DNA from: Gammaproteobacteria bacterium
GTDB taxonomy: Bacteria; Pseudomonadota; Gammaproteobacteria; Pseudomonadales; Azotimanducaceae
Length of the DNA stretch: 64,000 nt
Direction: 5' to 3'
Assembly (NCBI GenBank): GCA_030425195.1
Contig: JAUIAV010000013.1
Span: 1 to 64,000, forward strand
Below, piece after piece: positions 62,429 through 64,000 of this stretch. Within the stretch, counting starts at the first letter, position 1. Each line of letters begins with the position of its first letter. The notes beneath the pieces were generated by a model, which was given only the letters and a program-made list of their open reading frames with translations, was not told the origin of the DNA and did not search any database. Made by a program: the position numbers and the translations under genes.

Positions 62429-64000
62429 GACGTACCCTGAGTCCAACCTTCGTTGCCTTCCTGCTCATCGCCGGCTGTCAGTCCAGTCCCGACCGAACCA
62501 CGATTGCGCAGCTGCGGACCGTTTCGCCGGATCTGGAGGAAGTTGCCGTCGACGACAGCCTGGTCAAGGCCATGACAGGCTATCAGCGCTTCCTCGATGA
62601 CACACCGGAGCACGCCATGGCGCCGGAAGCCATGCGGCGTCTCGCAGATCTGCAGATCGAGAAGGAATACGGGGTCATCGGTGATGGGGCGCCGATGGAT
62701 GTGATCGAGCTGCCGGCACCGAAGAGCCTGCCGCCGGCCGAAGTCGCGGTTGCGGCGTCCGCGGCGGCACAGGGTCCGCGGCCCGTCATCGAGACCGATG
62801 CGGAGTTCGAGCGGCGTGCCAGTGCGCCGGACACTCTGGCATCCCGGTCGGCCGAGGCGCTGACCCTGCCGGATGGTGCCGGCGAGGCTCCCGCGCCGGC
62901 GGGCCCGCAACAGGCCATCGAGACCTATGAGCGCATTCTGACCGAGTACCCCTGGTACGAGCGCAACGACCAGGTGCTCTATCAGATGGCCAGAGCCTAC
63001 GACGAGCTGGGCAGGCCGGATGAGGCGATGGACGTGGTCGAGCGCCTGATCGGTGAATACCCCGATTCCCGGTACGTGGACGAGGTCTTCTTCCGTCGCG
63101 GCGAGTACTACTTCGTGCGCAGGAAGTACATGGACGCTGAGGAAGCCTATCTTTCCGTGGTCCGGATGGGCGAGCGGTCGCCATTCTACGAGCTGGCGCT
63201 CTACAAGCTCGGCTGGTCGTTCTACAAGCAGGAGCTCTACGAGGAGGCCCTGCATCAGTACATCGCTCTGCTCGATCACAAACTGGCCACGGGCTACGAC
63301 TTCGACGCGGACTACGCACGGGAGAACGAAGGTGAAGAACGCCGGGTTGCCGACACCTTCCGGGTGATCAGCCTGAGCTTCTCCAATCTCGGTGGGCCGG
63401 AAATGCTGAACGAGTACTTCACGGCCTACGGGAGCCGGAGTTTCGAAGACCGTATTTACCGCAACCTGGCCGAATTTCACTTCGATAAACGCCGCTTCAA
63501 CGATGCTGCCGAGACCTATAAGGCATTCGTGGAGCTGAACCCCCTGCACCGGATATCGCCGCATTTCGGTATGCGGATTTCCGAAATCTACGGAGAAGGC
63601 AATTTCCCGCTGCTGGTCGTGGAGTCGAAGAAGGATTTCGCCAACCGATACGGGATGCAGGCCGAGTACTGGCAGCATTTTGATCAGGCATCGATGCCCG
63701 ACGTGCTCGGATATCTGAAGTCCAATCTGATCGATCTCGCCAATCACTATCACGCGCTCTATCAGGAAGAGACGCTGGCGGAGGAACAGCCGGCCAACTA
63801 CACGCAGGCGCTGCACTGGTATGAAGAGTTCCTCGTCTCCTTCCCCGAAGACACGCAGTCGCCGGGCATCAACTACCAGCTGGCGGATCTTCTGCTGGAG
63901 CATGGAGATTTCGGCCGATCGGCGAGACAGTACGAGCGCACGGCCTATGACTACCCGCCGCACGAACGTGCTTCGGAAGCCGGCTATGCGGCGATCTATG
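62425..64000 (+). CDS. TPR-repeat lipoprotein (3' end beyond the window)
   Basis: The frame opens at ATG 62425, overlapping the preceding stop by four bases (ATGA), and stays open to the window end (525 complete codons visible). It starts with a lipoprotein signal: FVAFLLIAGC with the acylated Cys at 18. A Pro/Ala-rich linker spans about 85-165. From about 170, TPR-like repeats follow: YERILTEYPWYERNDQVLYQMARAYDELG, VFFRRGEYYFVRRKYMDAEEAY and LAEFHFDKRRFNDAAETYKAFVELNP. Co-linear with the coiled-coil and TPR genes, it fits the GltE/GltD-like scaffolds of proton-driven envelope machines. Its C-terminus is unknown. Confidence 0.88.
   Translation, partial: MRRTLSPTFVAFLLIAGCQSSPDRTTIAQLRTVSPDLEEVAVDDSLVKAMTGYQRFLDDTPEHAMAPEAMRRLADLQIEKEYGVIGDGAPMDVIELPAPKSLPPAEVAVAASAAAQGPRPVIETDAEFERRASAPDTLASRSAEALTLPDGAGEAPAPAGPQQAIETYERILTEYPWYERNDQVLYQMARAYDELGRPDEAMDVVERLIGEYPDSRYVDEVFFRRGEYYFVRRKYMDAEEAYLSVVRMGERSPFYELALYKLGWSFYKQELYEEALHQYIALLDHKLATGYDFDADYARENEGEERRVADTFRVISLSFSNLGGPEMLNEYFTAYGSRSFEDRIYRNLAEFHFDKRRFNDAAETYKAFVELNPLHRISPHFGMRISEIYGEGNFPLLVVESKKDFANRYGMQAEYWQHFDQASMPDVLGYLKSNLIDLANHYHALYQEETLAEEQPANYTQALHWYEEFLVSFPEDTQSPGINYQLADLLLEHGDFGRSARQYERTAYDYPPHERASEAGYAAIY

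Noticed and set aside
62359-63963. 534-codon minus-strand frame at the right edge
   Set aside because: The plus strand carries a lipobox and TPR repeats coupled by ATGA to the preceding gene.

Overview
The window looks like a chromosomal segment of a high-GC, non-enteric gammaproteobacterium, probably free-living or marine. The evidence is the tmRNA tag ANDENYALAA, the gene blocks ispA-xseB, ratA-rnfH / bamE-recN / hrcA-grpE-dnaK-dnaJ / dapB-carA-carB, an outer-membrane inventory (TonB receptor, OprB-like porin, BamE, patatin with a predicted barrel), several Tat-exported enzymes, and HrcA combined with a sigma-32-type promoter. I cannot name a genus. No tRNA, rRNA, CRISPR array, insertion sequence or integrase was seen. 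No gene-free stretch exceeds 300 bases; the longest gaps are about 280 (59698-59981) and 264 bases (3944-4207).

Layout. 1-3.5 kb: an upstream gene tail, a retropepsin-like protease, then on the minus strand a Sel1-repeat protein, a small winged-helix-like protein, xseB and ispA. 3.6-3.9 kb: tmRNA. 4.2-12.5 kb: accessory-looking cargo directly behind the tmRNA, namely a small lipoprotein, a giant exported PPC/VWA protein and a transglutaminase-fold protein without a recognisable catalytic triad. 12.7-15.6 kb: a two-part unknown protein, an ABM monooxygenase and a Tat-exported spermidine-dehydrogenase-like flavoprotein. 15.8-22.3 kb: a small HExxH protein, an LPGTAS-anchored protein facing a class D-like sortase, a patatin/outer-membrane protein and a TonB receptor. 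22.4-25 kb: BlaI-like repressor, M56 peptidase and porin. 25-31.3 kb: small metabolic and membrane genes, a sulfotransferase, a GFA protein, a cysteine-free ecotin, a cupin and an MBL-fold hydrolase. 31.4-34.7 kb: two paralogous Tat-exported PLP aminotransferases flanking a TauE/SafE permease. 34.7-39.5 kb: a DUF3108 protein, a histone-H1-like protein, then a TolQ-like / TolR-like / membrane-protein operon ending in a HerA-like ATPase. 39.5-43.6 kb: PQQ quinohemoprotein dehydrogenase, pyrophosphatase, lumazine-synthase homologue and smpB. 43.7-58.4 kb: Na+ symporter followed by the conserved housekeeping block. 58.4-64 kb: methyltransferase, an unknown membrane protein, and the start of an envelope operon (coiled-coil protein, TPR protein, TPR lipoprotein) that runs off the window.

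How the genes work together. tmRNA and SmpB form the trans-translation pair, although about 39 kb apart. HrcA, GrpE, DnaK and DnaJ form the heat-shock module, with a near-perfect sigma-32 promoter before grpE. CarAB makes carbamoyl phosphate behind a terminator-like hairpin that may be an attenuator. The most interesting candidate systems are (i) the sortase with its LPGTAS partner in a Gram-negative, (ii) the giant VWA protein with a pseudo-transglutaminase behind ssrA, (iii) the TolQ/TolR-like module joined to a HerA-like ATPase, (iv) the twin Tat-exported aminotransferases around a sulfite-exporter-type permease, and (v) the BlaI-M56-porin cassette without a beta-lactamase. All functional statements rest on reading the sequence and remembered family knowledge; no database search was run.
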